From contig DUMB01000040.1 in assembly GCA_012840085.1 (NCBI GenBank), positions 62,001-126,000 on the forward strand: a stretch of DNA of 64,000 nucleotides, in the 5' to 3' direction. Position numbers and translations under genes: made by a program. The stretch comes from Clostridiaceae bacterium (GTDB lineage: Bacteria > Bacillota > Clostridia > Acetivibrionales > DUMB01). The notes under the pieces are model-generated. The model had not been told where the DNA came from. It saw only the letters and a list, made by a program, of their open reading frames with translations, and searched no databases. Of the stretch, positions 9,766-17,898 are shown one piece after another (position 1 is the first letter of the stretch; each line of letters begins with the position of its first letter).

Positions 9766-10035
9766 TTATCTTATGTAATGTAGAATATTTGAATAGAGCT
9801 CCTGGGTATATTCAATAATCACCCTCAGCATCCATGAACCAAACACCGCAATGGCAGCAATAACAGAAAGAATTTTGGGTATAAAAGTCAAAGTCTGCTC
9901 ATGAATCTGTGTTGCGGCTTGAAATATACTGATTGCCAGCCCGATTATCAGGCTTAAACCAAGTACAGGAGCCGAAACATATAATATAACCAATAAGGTT
10001 CTTTGCGCTATTTCAATTACAATTTCCTGTTCCAT
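9766..10035 (-). CDS. fliQ: Flagellar export gate protein FliQ
   Basis: The 89-residue protein is two membrane helices joined by the conserved short loop with QAATQIHEQTLTFIPK. It is a stoichiometric part of the FliPQR export gate. The ATG follows GAGGAGGT at good spacing. Length and sequence are typical for the family. Confidence 0.96.
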   Translation of the reverse strand: MEQEIVIEIAQRTLLVILYVSAPVLGLSLIIGLAISIFQAATQIHEQTLTFIPKILSVIAAIAVFGSWMLRVIIEYTQELYSNILHYIR

Positions 10036-10049
10036 GCCAACTACCTCCT

Positions 10050-10856
10050 CTAAGTGGCAAAGCTGCCTATAATTGTTCTTACTACAAGTCCCCAGCCATC
10101 TACCATTACAAATAGAAGTATTTTAAACGGCAGAGAAATCATAATAGGTGGCAACATCATCATTCCCATTGACATCAGAGTGCTTGCGACAACCATATCA
10201 ATAACCAGGAACGGTAAATATATAATGAATCCCATTTTAAATGCCACCGTAAGTTCACTTATAATAAATGCCGGTATAACTACATTTAGAGGTAGTTCTT
10301 TTGGATTGACTCCTCCTTCTACATCTATTTTTGCCATAGACGTAAAAAATTCCAGGTCTTTTCCATTGCTGTCGTTATTGAATATCTGCTTTAGCATAAA
10401 CTCCTTTATTGTATCGGAAGCTCTCTCAAAAGCCTCTTCCTGCGATATCTCTTCATTAATAAAAGGTTGCAGAGCTGTATCATTCATTTCCTTTCCAACA
10501 GGTGCCATTATAAAAAAAGTAAGGAACAAAGCCAGCCCAATCAGTACCTGGTTTGGCGGCATTTGCTGTGTTCCGAGTGCATTCCTCAGAAAAGACAAAA
10601 CAATGGCTATCCTTGTAAAGGAAGTCATCATTATTATAATTGAAGGGGCAAGGGACAGCACCGTCAACAGCAAGAGCAACTGTATTGAATCTGCTGTATC
10701 CTGAGGGCTTTCGGCAGGCTCAATGTTGAACCCGAATCTAAACGGCAAGGTAGGCTCAGCATAAACACTTAATGAATAACAGAATATAAAGGAGATAATA
10801 ACAAATATTAGCATATACTTTTTGTTAATTTTTTTCATTTGTATTTTCATCCTCAC
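10050..10856 (-). CDS. fliP: Flagellar export gate protein FliP
   Basis: This protein has a cleavable-looking signal peptide (hydrophobic 15-32, VYA/EP). The FliP core follows, with LSLAPSIIIMMTSFTRI and the LGTQQMPPNQVLIGLALFLTFFIM region (given here in two parts because it is long), then helices ending in MMLPPIMISLPFKI. It forms the central pore ring of the export gate. The listed 5-prime end is a GTG that overlaps fliO by 32 bases. An ATG two codons in, or one six codons in, are alternatives and would shorten the overlap. Confidence 0.95.
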   Translation of the reverse strand: MRMKIQMKKINKKYMLIFVIISFIFCYSLSVYAEPTLPFRFGFNIEPAESPQDTADSIQLLLLLTVLSLAPSIIIMMTSFTRIAIVLSFLRNALGTQQMPPNQVLIGLALFLTFFIMAPVGKEMNDTALQPFINEEISQEEAFERASDTIKEFMLKQIFNNDSNGKDLEFFTSMAKIDVEGGVNPKELPLNVVIPAFIISELTVAFKMGFIIYLPFLVIDMVVASTLMSMGMMMLPPIMISLPFKILLFVMVDGWGLVVRTIIGSFAT

Positions 10857-11328
10857 TTTTCCGTTTTTCTCCGCTAAACCTTCCTTTTAAATCCATATGC
10901 CCGAATAAACTTTGTTTAATTGTGTTTTGAGTGTTATTTCTTCCTACCTCGCTTTCATTCTTTTCCCCGGTATAATTATTTTTGTTGAACTGTATATATT
11001 TGTCCAAAAAAGCTTTAAAGTCAAAAGTATTATTTTTCTTTTCATGCTTTTCTGGGTCCTCATAGTTTTCCAATGTAACATTTGTAAGAAATTCAATATT
11101 TTTCCCACTGGTCGCAATCAAAATGAATTGCTTGTCAACCTTGACAAGATGTATTTTTTTATCCATTCCAAGGTTGACTGTCTCAACTATTTCTATATAC
11201 TGTCCTTTCATAGCTCTGGTTGCCTTTCCTGCTACCAGTCTTGTTGTAATATACGCAAGAAAAAGAATTGCTCCAAAAGCCAGTATGAATAACAAACCTT
11301 CAATTAAAACACTGCCACCATTATTCAT
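10825..11328 (-). CDS. fliO: Flagellar biosynthesis protein FliO (FliZ-like)
   Basis: The 167-residue protein has one N-terminal membrane helix (about 7-27) followed by the small FliO beta domain. The core motif is YIEIVETVNLGMDKKIHLVKV, of which the KKIHLVKVD part is most typical, then FILIATSGKNIEFL. A long basic/polar tail follows. FliO acts as a scaffold for assembling FliP rings. Its place directly before fliP and after cheY is standard for clostridia. The ATG follows AGAGAGA. Confidence 0.85.
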   Translation of the reverse strand: MNNGGSVLIEGLLFILAFGAILFLAYITTRLVAGKATRAMKGQYIEIVETVNLGMDKKIHLVKVDKQFILIATSGKNIEFLTNVTLENYEDPEKHEKKNNTFDFKAFLDKYIQFNKNNYTGEKNESEVGRNNTQNTIKQSLFGHMDLKGRFSGEKRKSEDENTNEKN

Positions 11329-11337
11329 TGTCTCTCT

Positions 11338-11700
11338 TTATCCTATAACCTTCTTAACTGCTTCGACAACTCTTTCAGCCTGGAAAGGTTTAACAATAAA
11401 ATCTCTGGCGCCAGCCTGGATTGATTCTATAACCATTGCCTGCTGGCCCATTGCCGAACACATAATAATTTTTGCATCGCTATTTATTTTTTTGATCTCC
11501 CTAACTGCCTGGATACCGTCAACTTCTGGCATTGTAATATCCATAATTACCAGGTCGGGAATAAGTTCCTTATATTTTTCTACGGCACGCAGCCCGTTTT
11601 CGGCTTCTCCTATTACTTCATAACCGTTTTTAGTAAGAATATCCTTTATCATCATTCTCATAAAAGCTGCATCATCCACAATAAGTATTTTGTTAGCCAT
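11338..11700 (-). CDS. cheY: Chemotaxis response regulator CheY
   Basis: This is a single-domain receiver of 120 residues. The acidic pocket is at Asp9/Asp10, the phospho-acceptor Asp54 lies in MDITMP, a Ser in the MCSA motif takes the place of the usual Thr, and the conserved Lys lies in VKPF. CheA-P (encoded downstream) phosphorylates it, and CheY-P binds FliM/FliY at the switch. It is encoded directly after fliY, whose product has CheY-P phosphatase motifs. ATG follows AGAGGA. Confidence 0.95.
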   Translation of the reverse strand: MANKILIVDDAAFMRMMIKDILTKNGYEVIGEAENGLRAVEKYKELIPDLVIMDITMPEVDGIQAVREIKKINSDAKIIMCSAMGQQAMVIESIQAGARDFIVKPFQAERVVEAVKKVIG

Positions 11701-11771
11701 AAAATATTCCTCTCCTTATAACTTATGTTGTTATATACAAATGTGTTTATTTATTATAGACTTTCAGAGAA

Positions 11772-12968
11772 TTACAAGCGCTTTGACGGATGTATTATGT
11801 CGGTAACTCTTACTCCAAAGCTTTCGTCTATTACAACAACTTCTCCTTTTGCAATGTATTTCCCGTTTACAAGAATATCAACAGGCTCACCGGCAAGCTT
11901 GTCCAGTTCAATAATCGATCCTGGTCCAAATTCCAGTATATCCTTTATAAGCTTGTGTGTCCTGCCAAGTTCTACAGTTACCTGCAAAGGGACGTCCATT
12001 ATCAGACTTATGTTTTTCTTTTCAACGGTAATAGTGCTATCATCAAAATTCTGAAATTGAACCGGTTGAACATTCACAGGATTCCTTGGTCTTGAAGACG
12101 TATTCTGTGAATACATCTGGTTCGTATACCCCATATCATAATTACTTTCATGCATTGCCGTCTGGGGCTGCTGATACATATTTGGTTGCTGTGGCTGCAT
12201 GGGTTTTTCTGCTCCAAAATTTGGCTTTGGTGCGCTTTTATTGTTATTATTGTTTATTGCAGTAGAAATATCGACATTACCTTCTCCAATGTCAATATTT
12301 AGCAGATTCTCAACCAATACCTTCGCAAAACTCAGTGGAATGAGCTGCATTATCTCACTGTCAATAATATCTCCAATAACCATTTTGAAAGCAACTTTTA
12401 CAACCTTCTCACGCTTTTCAAAATCATCTCCATAACTGCCACTGTCAGCAAAAGTCATCAGGAAAGCTACTGGAGGTGATATATCAATTCTTTTATCAAA
12501 CAGTGATGACATGGATGTTGCTGACGAACCTATCATCTGGTTCATAGCTTCACTAATTGCACTAAAGTGCAATTCAGTTAGATCACCGTCAACATTTGTT
12601 CCATCTCCGCCCATCATCAGATCAGTGATAACTTTTACATCGTTTTCCTTTAATATAAGCATATTGGTTCCGATTAGTCCTTCTGTATATTTAATTCTTA
12701 CTCCAACATAAGGAATCGGATAATCCTTGGCAAGCTGCTCCCATGTTGTAACACTGACTTTCGGAGTAGTAATTGTAACCTTTTGACCAAGGAGTGTAAA
12801 CAATGTGGTAGCTGATGTACCTATACATATATTTCCAATCTCACCAATTGCGTCTATCTCCTGAGGTGTAAGATCTGATTCCTGAGTTTGAACTTCATCC
12901 TCATAATCATCCAACGATGTTCCTCTTAACAATGCATCTATTTCAGCCTGTGAAAGCATATCACCCAT
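11772..12968 (-). CDS. fliY: Flagellar motor switch protein FliY (CheY-P phosphatase plus FliN domain)
   Basis: From the start the protein is 398 residues. It has an N-terminal LSQAEIDALL peptide and a CheC-like domain with two phosphatase-type helices: EIGNICIG and EAMNQMIG both fit the E-x-x-N-x-x-x-G pattern. A Gln/Asn/Pro-rich linker (about 245-300) leads to a C-terminal FliN/SpoA domain ending DIIHPSKRL. It is a C-ring component that also removes phosphate from CheY-P. The ATG at 12968 is preferred over the in-frame ATG at 12977, because GGAGG touches the latter directly but stands 9 bases from the former. With this start it follows the fliM stop by 1 base. Confidence 0.94.
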   Translation of the reverse strand: MGDMLSQAEIDALLRGTSLDDYEDEVQTQESDLTPQEIDAIGEIGNICIGTSATTLFTLLGQKVTITTPKVSVTTWEQLAKDYPIPYVGVRIKYTEGLIGTNMLILKENDVKVITDLMMGGDGTNVDGDLTELHFSAISEAMNQMIGSSATSMSSLFDKRIDISPPVAFLMTFADSGSYGDDFEKREKVVKVAFKMVIGDIIDSEIMQLIPLSFAKVLVENLLNIDIGEGNVDISTAINNNNNKSAPKPNFGAEKPMQPQQPNMYQQPQTAMHESNYDMGYTNQMYSQNTSSRPRNPVNVQPVQFQNFDDSTITVEKKNISLIMDVPLQVTVELGRTHKLIKDILEFGPGSIIELDKLAGEPVDILVNGKYIAKGEVVVIDESFGVRVTDIIHPSKRL

Positions 12969-12969
12969 A

Positions 12970-13956
12970 CTAATCATCCTCCTTTTTTACAACACTGGTA
13001 ATTTTAAGCGCCAGCTTATTTTTTCTGACACCTGGTTTTGCATAAAATTTTGTAATATCTCCCACCTTGATCTCCAGGTCTTCATTTACATTGGTATCAA
13101 GTGGAATTACATCACCAACCTGCAGTTCCAAAAAATCCATTACCAATATCGATGCCTCTCCAAGTATGGCTTTTACAGGAACTTCTGTGTTTTCAACACG
13201 TTTCTTGATGGAAGCTCTCTGTTCCTCGGTATTTTCCTTTTCAACCATAGAAAACCAAAACTTTGTACTAAGTTTGGGTACTATAGGTTCAACTACCATA
13301 TGAGGAATGCAAATATTTATCATACCCTCGGCATCGCCAATATGTGCATTGAGCGTAATAAGAGCTATCATTTCATTAGGAGAAACAATCTGAGCAAACT
13401 GGACATTTGTTTCAATTCTTTCAAGTCTGGGTCTTATGGGTGCTACATTTTCCCATGGCTCTCTCAGCAAATTAAGAATTTGTATTACGACTCTTTCAAT
13501 AATTGCCAGCTCAATTTCAGTAAAGTCCCTTACTTTTTCCACCTGCTCACCTTTTCCGCCTAATATTCTGTCTACGAGGGCAAAAGCTATATGAGGATCC
13601 ATTTCAAATATTATTGATCCCGAAAGAGGTGAAAAATCAACAACTGCAAGAACAACAGGATTCCCAATCGAGTTGGTAAATTCGTTATAAGCCAGCGTCT
13701 CTACAGAAATAACATCAACCTGAACGAGTGTTCTCAGATATCCCGTAAGGAAATTCGTAACAAGCCTTGCATAGTTATCATGCATAATATTCAATGTTTT
13801 TAAATGCTCTTTTGCAAACTTGCTCGGCCTTCGGAAATTATGGCTGGTTATTTTCTTTTCCTGGGTAGTATTCTTTATCTCATGAACATTTAGTTCACCT
13901 GCATTCAAAGCCTTTAATAGTTCATCAATTTCATTTTGCGAAAGAATATCGCCCAA
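12970..13956 (-). CDS. fliM: Flagellar motor switch protein FliM
   Basis: The 328-residue protein has the N-terminal LSQNEIDELLKAL peptide (CheY-P binding) and a middle domain with the GGxG-type ILGGKGE motif. A C-terminal SpoA domain (about 245-325) binds FliN/FliY. It links the torque ring to CheY-P signalling. Start is TTG, set by AAGGAGGTGG at 8 bases spacing. Length is typical. Confidence 0.95.
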   Translation of the reverse strand: MGDILSQNEIDELLKALNAGELNVHEIKNTTQEKKITSHNFRRPSKFAKEHLKTLNIMHDNYARLVTNFLTGYLRTLVQVDVISVETLAYNEFTNSIGNPVVLAVVDFSPLSGSIIFEMDPHIAFALVDRILGGKGEQVEKVRDFTEIELAIIERVVIQILNLLREPWENVAPIRPRLERIETNVQFAQIVSPNEMIALITLNAHIGDAEGMINICIPHMVVEPIVPKLSTKFWFSMVEKENTEEQRASIKKRVENTEVPVKAILGEASILVMDFLELQVGDVIPLDTNVNEDLEIKVGDITKFYAKPGVRKNKLALKITSVVKKEDD

Positions 13957-13969
13957 TTATGCCACCTCC

Positions 13970-14473
13970 TTACGGCTGATAAAACCATTTGTCAAATATT
14001 ATTTCATAAACTATGTCTTCCTTATATTTCTCATTTGCTAAAAGATGTTCGTTAATTATACTGACAAGTTCCTTATTTGCCTTTTCTTTGGCATCAGGGC
14101 TTTTAACATCTTCTATAGTAAGATTTTGGAAGTATGTACCAAATAATTCTCTGATCTTGCCCAGGTTGAAATTTATTTTTTCATCAACGTTCTTTATGCC
14201 TTTTACTGATTTTTTGTATTTGAGCTGGGCACTTATCTGTATAATACTTAATTTATTTTCACTTTTAAGATTAAAGAAGTTATCACCATCGAAGAGATTT
14301 ATTACGGAAAGATCTTGATCTTTAATCTTCTGTTCTTCGCTGTTTACTTCTGAAATATTACTGCTTGATCCCGAATCGGAGACAAGAAATATATATCCAA
14401 CCAAAACGGCCAGGGTTAGTGTAAGAAATGCAATTATAACCAAAAGAATTACATGACTACTTCTTGATTCCAA
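13970..14473 (-). CDS. fliL: Flagellar basal body-associated protein FliL
   Basis: The protein has a short cytoplasmic tail, one membrane helix (about 8-30), a polar linker rich in Ser/Asp/Glu and a periplasm-type FliL domain ending VYEIIFDKWFYQP. FliL rings surround the stator and stabilise it. The TTG at 14473 is chosen because GGGGG lies 8 bases upstream; the longer open frame to 14509 has no ribosome site. It gives 167 residues, normal for FliL. Stator genes often found just upstream of fliL in clostridia are absent here. Confidence 0.88.
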   Translation of the reverse strand: MESRSSHVILLVIIAFLTLTLAVLVGYIFLVSDSGSSSNISEVNSEEQKIKDQDLSVINLFDGDNFFNLKSENKLSIIQISAQLKYKKSVKGIKNVDEKINFNLGKIRELFGTYFQNLTIEDVKSPDAKEKANKELVSIINEHLLANEKYKEDIVYEIIFDKWFYQP

Positions 14474-14596
14474 AACATTTGCCCCCTTTATCTTTTGAAT
14501 ATAAGTCAAAATTAAGTAATTATGTCATAAATAATTAATTTTATATTATTAGCTACCTATCAATATAATAATAAGTTAATTAAACGGCAAGGTTTT
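14474..14596. other. AT-rich gap where motAB often lie
   Basis: These 123 bases between fliL and flbD are almost all A and T, contain no open frame of note, and carry two TTAATTA-type stretches. In several clostridia motA and motB sit exactly here. Nothing in the gap resembles a remnant of either gene. Confidence 0.5.
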
Positions 14597-14794
14597 TTAA
14601 TCAATTCTGTTTATTAATTGTATTTTAGCCTTGTATTTTATTACTTTATCTATTATTTCATCCACATCCTCAGCTACCACAAATTTCTTACCGTTAGTTG
14701 TAGTAATTACTGTATCAGGTGTAGACTCTACAGTTTCTATTAATTCACAATTTAATACATAACTGGAACCATTTAATCTTGTTACTCTAATCAT
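14597..14794 (-). CDS. flbD: FlbD/SwrD family flagellar protein
   Basis: This 65-residue protein begins MIRVTRLNGS and carries the NCELIETVESTPDTVITTT stretch and the KKFVVAEDVDEIIDKVI tail typical of the small FlbD family. The Bacillus homologue SwrD raises motor torque through the stators. It is unrelated to the Caulobacter regulator also called FlbD. The ATG at 14794 is preferred to the longer frame, because GGAG lies 10 bases upstream and homologues start at this Met. Confidence 0.9.
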   Translation of the reverse strand: MIRVTRLNGSSYVLNCELIETVESTPDTVITTTNGKKFVVAEDVDEIIDKVIKYKAKIQLINRID

Positions 14795-15126
14795 AATAGT
14801 TTTACTCCAAAAACTCAACAATTTTTTTAAACAATTTTGACAAATTGCTCTTATTTATCTCATAAATTTTATCCTTCATCATTAACTGCATTGCCATATT
14901 TTCATTAGTTTTTCCGTTGGGCATTACGATTCGTTACAGGAATCCACTATGTAGTACATTAATCGCTATCATCTTATTGTCAATAATTCTTCAGTTTTTT
15001 ATCATTTATTCTTACCTTGCAGCTTTATGGATTCTATTCTCCAAAATCTACAATGTGGCAACATCAGTTAACATTCAGCAGGCTGCTTTTAGCCAGCAGC
15101 CTGCTATAATTAAGGTTGCAGAATCA
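14795..15126. other. 332-bp gene-less segment between flgE and flbD
   Basis: No convincing gene is present on either strand; the 84-codon plus-strand frame at 14917-15168 lacks a ribosome site and runs into flgE. The segment holds one very stable hairpin (separate entry). There is also a poor minus-strand promoter-like pair, TTGACA (14979-14984) and TAATGT (14956-14961) with 17-base spacing, whose -10 box matches only half the consensus. Confidence 0.5.
15077..15105. other. Perfect 11-bp hairpin downstream of flgE
   Basis: AGCAGGCTGCT and AGCAGCCTGCT pair perfectly around a 7-base loop. It lies 22 bases after the flgE stop on the coding strand and is not followed by a T run on either strand, so it is not a standard terminator. 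It could protect or trim the 3-prime end of the upstream mRNA segment inside the operon. Confidence 0.7.
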
Positions 15127-16494
15127 TTATCTCTTGAGATTTACAAGCTCCTGAAGCATCTCATCTGATGTAGTAATAATACGGCTGTTTGCCTGGAATC
15201 CTCTCTGGGTAATTATCATATCTGTAAATTCCCTAGAAAGATCCACATTTGACATTTCAAGAGTACCCGGATTCAAAAGGCCTACTTCTGATCCCGGTTT
15301 TTTCGCTACATAAGTGCCTGAGTTAGGTGTATCCAGGAACAAATTCTCTCCCAATTTCTGCAGACCTGCTGGGTTATCAAACCTTGCAAGAGCTATCATA
15401 GCCAAAGGCATCTTTTCGCCATTACTATATACACCAGTGATAACTCCGTCGGAGCCTATTGAAAAATTAACAAGGGTTCCAGTAGGATATCCATTTACAT
15501 CTGTAGGTTTAACAGAGTTTTCATTTGCAAATCCTGTCAGACCGGCAAAATTCAATGTTACCTCAAAACTGTCGGTTCCTGAGCCCTGTGGAGTAACTAT
15601 AACCTTGTCCAATCCTACAGCTTCAATCAGATTTCCATTAGCGTCAAATGTTATTGTACCGTGCGTAAAGTCCGGTCCGTCAAAAAATACAAACCATGTA
15701 GTTCTTACTGTAGTACCGTCATCTACAACTTCCTGTTTTAAGAAGTTTAGCTTCAGCTCATGAGCATTTCCTAACTTGTCGTATACAGTTACAGGTGCTC
15801 TGTGGGTACTACCGCTCTGCTGCTTTTCAAGAACTTCCATTGCTTTTTTTGCATTATCCAGAGTATCTAATGTAATTTGCTGTTCAGCTGGTACTGATGC
15901 GTTATAATCAGTTACGCTCAGTGCTCTGGAATTAAGATTGCCTGAAAAAACAGCCTTGTCCGTTACTTTTGGAGGTATAATTCTCTTGTTCTGTATCGGA
16001 CCGCCTTCATATAAATTTATTGATACCAGTTCAGCTTCCGTATTAAACTCGCCGGTATTTACGTCGTAATCCATCCAACCCTGTACATTCATACCATTTA
16101 GGGTAAGGAATCCAAGCTTGTCTATTGTGAAATTTCCTGCCCTTGTAAATTTAGGTGCATCGTAAATCGAGCTTCTTACTATAAAGAAACCGTCACCTTC
16201 TATAGAAAGGTCTGTCGGATTGTCTGTCCTCTCAGGATTACCTCTGGTCATTATTGTATCAATAGATGCAAGTCCCAGACCAAGGCCTATTTGCATTGGG
16301 TTTATTCCGCCTCTTCCAGTACTTGAATCCGGTGCACTTGCACCTCTTATCGTCTGGTTAAAAACTTCCTGAAAAGTAACCCTTCCTGATTTAAAACCAA
16401 CAGTATTTACATTTGCTACGTTATTACCTATAACATCCATTCGAGTCTGGTGTACCTTTAAACCTGATACACCTGAAAACATTGATCTCATCAT
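15127..16494 (-). CDS. flgE: Flagellar hook protein FlgE
   Basis: The 455-residue axial protein has the N-terminal rod/hook signature (MFSGVSGL, then NNVANVNTVGFKSGR) and a hypervariable middle with the FlgE D2 region. The C-terminal motif is SNVDLSREFTDMIITQRGFQ, ending with the heptad QANSRIITTSDEMLQELVNL. The N- and C-terminal coiled coils form the inner tube of the hook. FlgD, encoded two genes upstream, caps hook growth. The ATG pair at the start follows GAAGGAGGT. Longer than FlgF/FlgG, which supports FlgE. Confidence 0.92.
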   Translation of the reverse strand: MMRSMFSGVSGLKVHQTRMDVIGNNVANVNTVGFKSGRVTFQEVFNQTIRGASAPDSSTGRGGINPMQIGLGLGLASIDTIMTRGNPERTDNPTDLSIEGDGFFIVRSSIYDAPKFTRAGNFTIDKLGFLTLNGMNVQGWMDYDVNTGEFNTEAELVSINLYEGGPIQNKRIIPPKVTDKAVFSGNLNSRALSVTDYNASVPAEQQITLDTLDNAKKAMEVLEKQQSGSTHRAPVTVYDKLGNAHELKLNFLKQEVVDDGTTVRTTWFVFFDGPDFTHGTITFDANGNLIEAVGLDKVIVTPQGSGTDSFEVTLNFAGLTGFANENSVKPTDVNGYPTGTLVNFSIGSDGVITGVYSNGEKMPLAMIALARFDNPAGLQKLGENLFLDTPNSGTYVAKKPGSEVGLLNPGTLEMSNVDLSREFTDMIITQRGFQANSRIITTSDEMLQELVNLKR

Positions 16495-16521
16495 AGTGAT
16501 ATTTTGACCTCCTTCAACTAT

Positions 16522-16572
16522 CTATTCCATCCGTCGTTCCGGAATAGGCAGCCTCCCGAAAGGGTCCGGCTG
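16522..16572 (-). promoter_or_regulatory. Two adjacent hairpins in the flgE leader
   Basis: Read on the minus strand, the first hairpin (16572-16549) pairs CAGCC with GGCTG and CCC with GGG around a four-base loop. The second (16547-16522) is a perfect 7-bp stem, CTATTCC with GGAATAG. Its 12-base loop contains GGA twice, including CGGAT. The flgE ribosome site follows at once. There is no T run, so termination is unlikely. GGA in hairpin loops next to a ribosome site is the pattern bound by CsrA, which is inference here. Confidence 0.55.
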
Positions 16573-16583
16573 TATTTTTAATT

Positions 16584-16970
16584 CTAAACAATTACTGCAC
16601 CATCAATATTGGTAAAAACATTTTCCTTTAGTTCACTATTGCTTACTGCAGTTATTACTGTCTTGCTTTTTACGTTAACTACAAAGGCCAGGTTGTCCAT
16701 CAGTATGAGAGAATCTTTGACTCCCTTGTCCTGAGCTTTTCTCACACCCATATCTATTCTTTGTCTCTGCTCATTTGAAAGATTAATATTTCTCATCTGG
16801 AGTCTTAACTCTGCATGTTTTGAAAACTTCACTCCAGATTGCTTTATAATGTTTTCCTGCAGCAGTCTTTCAAATTCACCGTTTCCTTGCAGAACCTGTC
16901 TTTGTGTGCGCTGAAAATCATTTAATTGTATTCTTTTTATATTTCCTGTGAAACTGTTGTTTACTACCAT
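16584..16970 (-). CDS. Small flagellar operon protein (TIGR02530-like)
   Basis: This 128-residue soluble protein has no signal or membrane segment. It contains the stretch FSKHAELRLQMRNI followed by a helix-rich segment and DSLILMDNLAFVVNV, which I recognise as the conserved core of a family found only between flgD and flgE in Firmicutes. Its exact role is not established; hook assembly is suggested by position. The ATG follows GAAGGTGG at good spacing. Confidence 0.8.
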   Translation of the reverse strand: MVVNNSFTGNIKRIQLNDFQRTQRQVLQGNGEFERLLQENIIKQSGVKFSKHAELRLQMRNINLSNEQRQRIDMGVRKAQDKGVKDSLILMDNLAFVVNVKSKTVITAVSNSELKENVFTNIDGAVIV

Positions 16971-17033
16971 TAAACCACCTTCTTTCCGGTTCTCAGGTAC
17001 CAGTGTTAATTTATTTTTTTCCTTTAACTATAT

Positions 17034-17876
17034 TTAATCGTTATCCGTCTGCTGCGGTTTTGTGATGTTGTATACACTTTCAATAGGTACAAGGACATCA
17101 TTAAGAGTTACATTTACGATTCCATCGTCTGAAACCGTATAATCCTTGAGGGTAGCCTTTACAGGCACTTTTACGTTTGATTTTCTGTCAATGAGGTAAA
17201 CAGAAACTTCCTTGCCCAGATTATCCTGTAAATATGCCTCGATGTCATCCAAGTTGCTGGCATTATTATTAACAATGCCGGACATTTCACAATTTACCCC
17301 GTCAACTACAGCATAATCCTCATATATACCCTTCTGGATTGCCTGAACTATGCCACTGACCAGAATAACATTGCCGTTTGAAGGATCATATACGCACCCT
17401 TTTATATTAGTGCCAATAAGGCCGGTGTGAGCTGAAATATTTGAGTTTTGATAGCTGCTGTCAATAACATTGGTTACATTTTCAATTGGAATATCTCTGT
17501 CGTTGACAACAACGTATATTTTCCCATTTCTGGTCTTCACTGAAGATACATAGCCCTGAACAGCAGTTGACACCTTTGTGCTTTCATCTGTAACGCTTGC
17601 CTCTACTTTTTTCCCGAGAAGGGCATAAGCCTGGGTTTTAGAAATAGTGCTGTTCATATTCTGCATCTGTTCCAGTGAGCTAAACTGCGCAAGCTGTGCA
17701 ATGAACTCCTTATCATCTACAGGATTCAATGGGTCCTGATATCTGAGCTGGGTAATAAGAAGGTTCAAAAACTCAGTTTTCCCCAATTCACCGGTATTTC
17801 TTGCAGCAGCAGTTCCTGCACTGCCGTTTATGATTCCCTGCATTATATTCTGATTGTCTACTGCACTTGTACTCAC
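17034..17876 (-). CDS. flgD: Hook cap / hook assembly protein FlgD
   Basis: The N-terminal half carries the FlgD signature: [18 protein letters not shown] then [16 protein letters not shown]. The C-terminal part is a beta-rich region repeating short segments that resemble SPT-type or Tudor-like FlgD domains. FlgD caps the growing hook. The GTG at 17876 is the start because GGAGGTGA stands 7 bases upstream; a longer open frame begins within that ribosome site. The palindrome boundary of this window (17651) falls inside the gene, but the copy here is complete at 280 residues. Confidence 0.92.
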   Translation of the reverse strand: MSTSAVDNQNIMQGIINGSAGTAAARNTGELGKTEFLNLLITQLRYQDPLNPVDDKEFIAQLAQFSSLEQMQNMNSTISKTQAYALLGKKVEASVTDESTKVSTAVQGYVSSVKTRNGKIYVVVNDRDIPIENVTNVIDSSYQNSNISAHTGLIGTNIKGCVYDPSNGNVILVSGIVQAIQKGIYEDYAVVDGVNCEMSGIVNNNASNLDDIEAYLQDNLGKEVSVYLIDRKSNVKVPVKATLKDYTVSDDGIVNVTLNDVLVPIESVYNITKPQQTDND

Positions 17877-17898
17877 TCTTTCACCTCCTACAAACAAA

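Noticed and set aside
14917..15168. Plus-strand hydrophobic 84-codon gene
   Set aside because: It overlaps the end of flgE on the other strand, has no ribosome site and runs through the hairpin. It is probably a chance frame.
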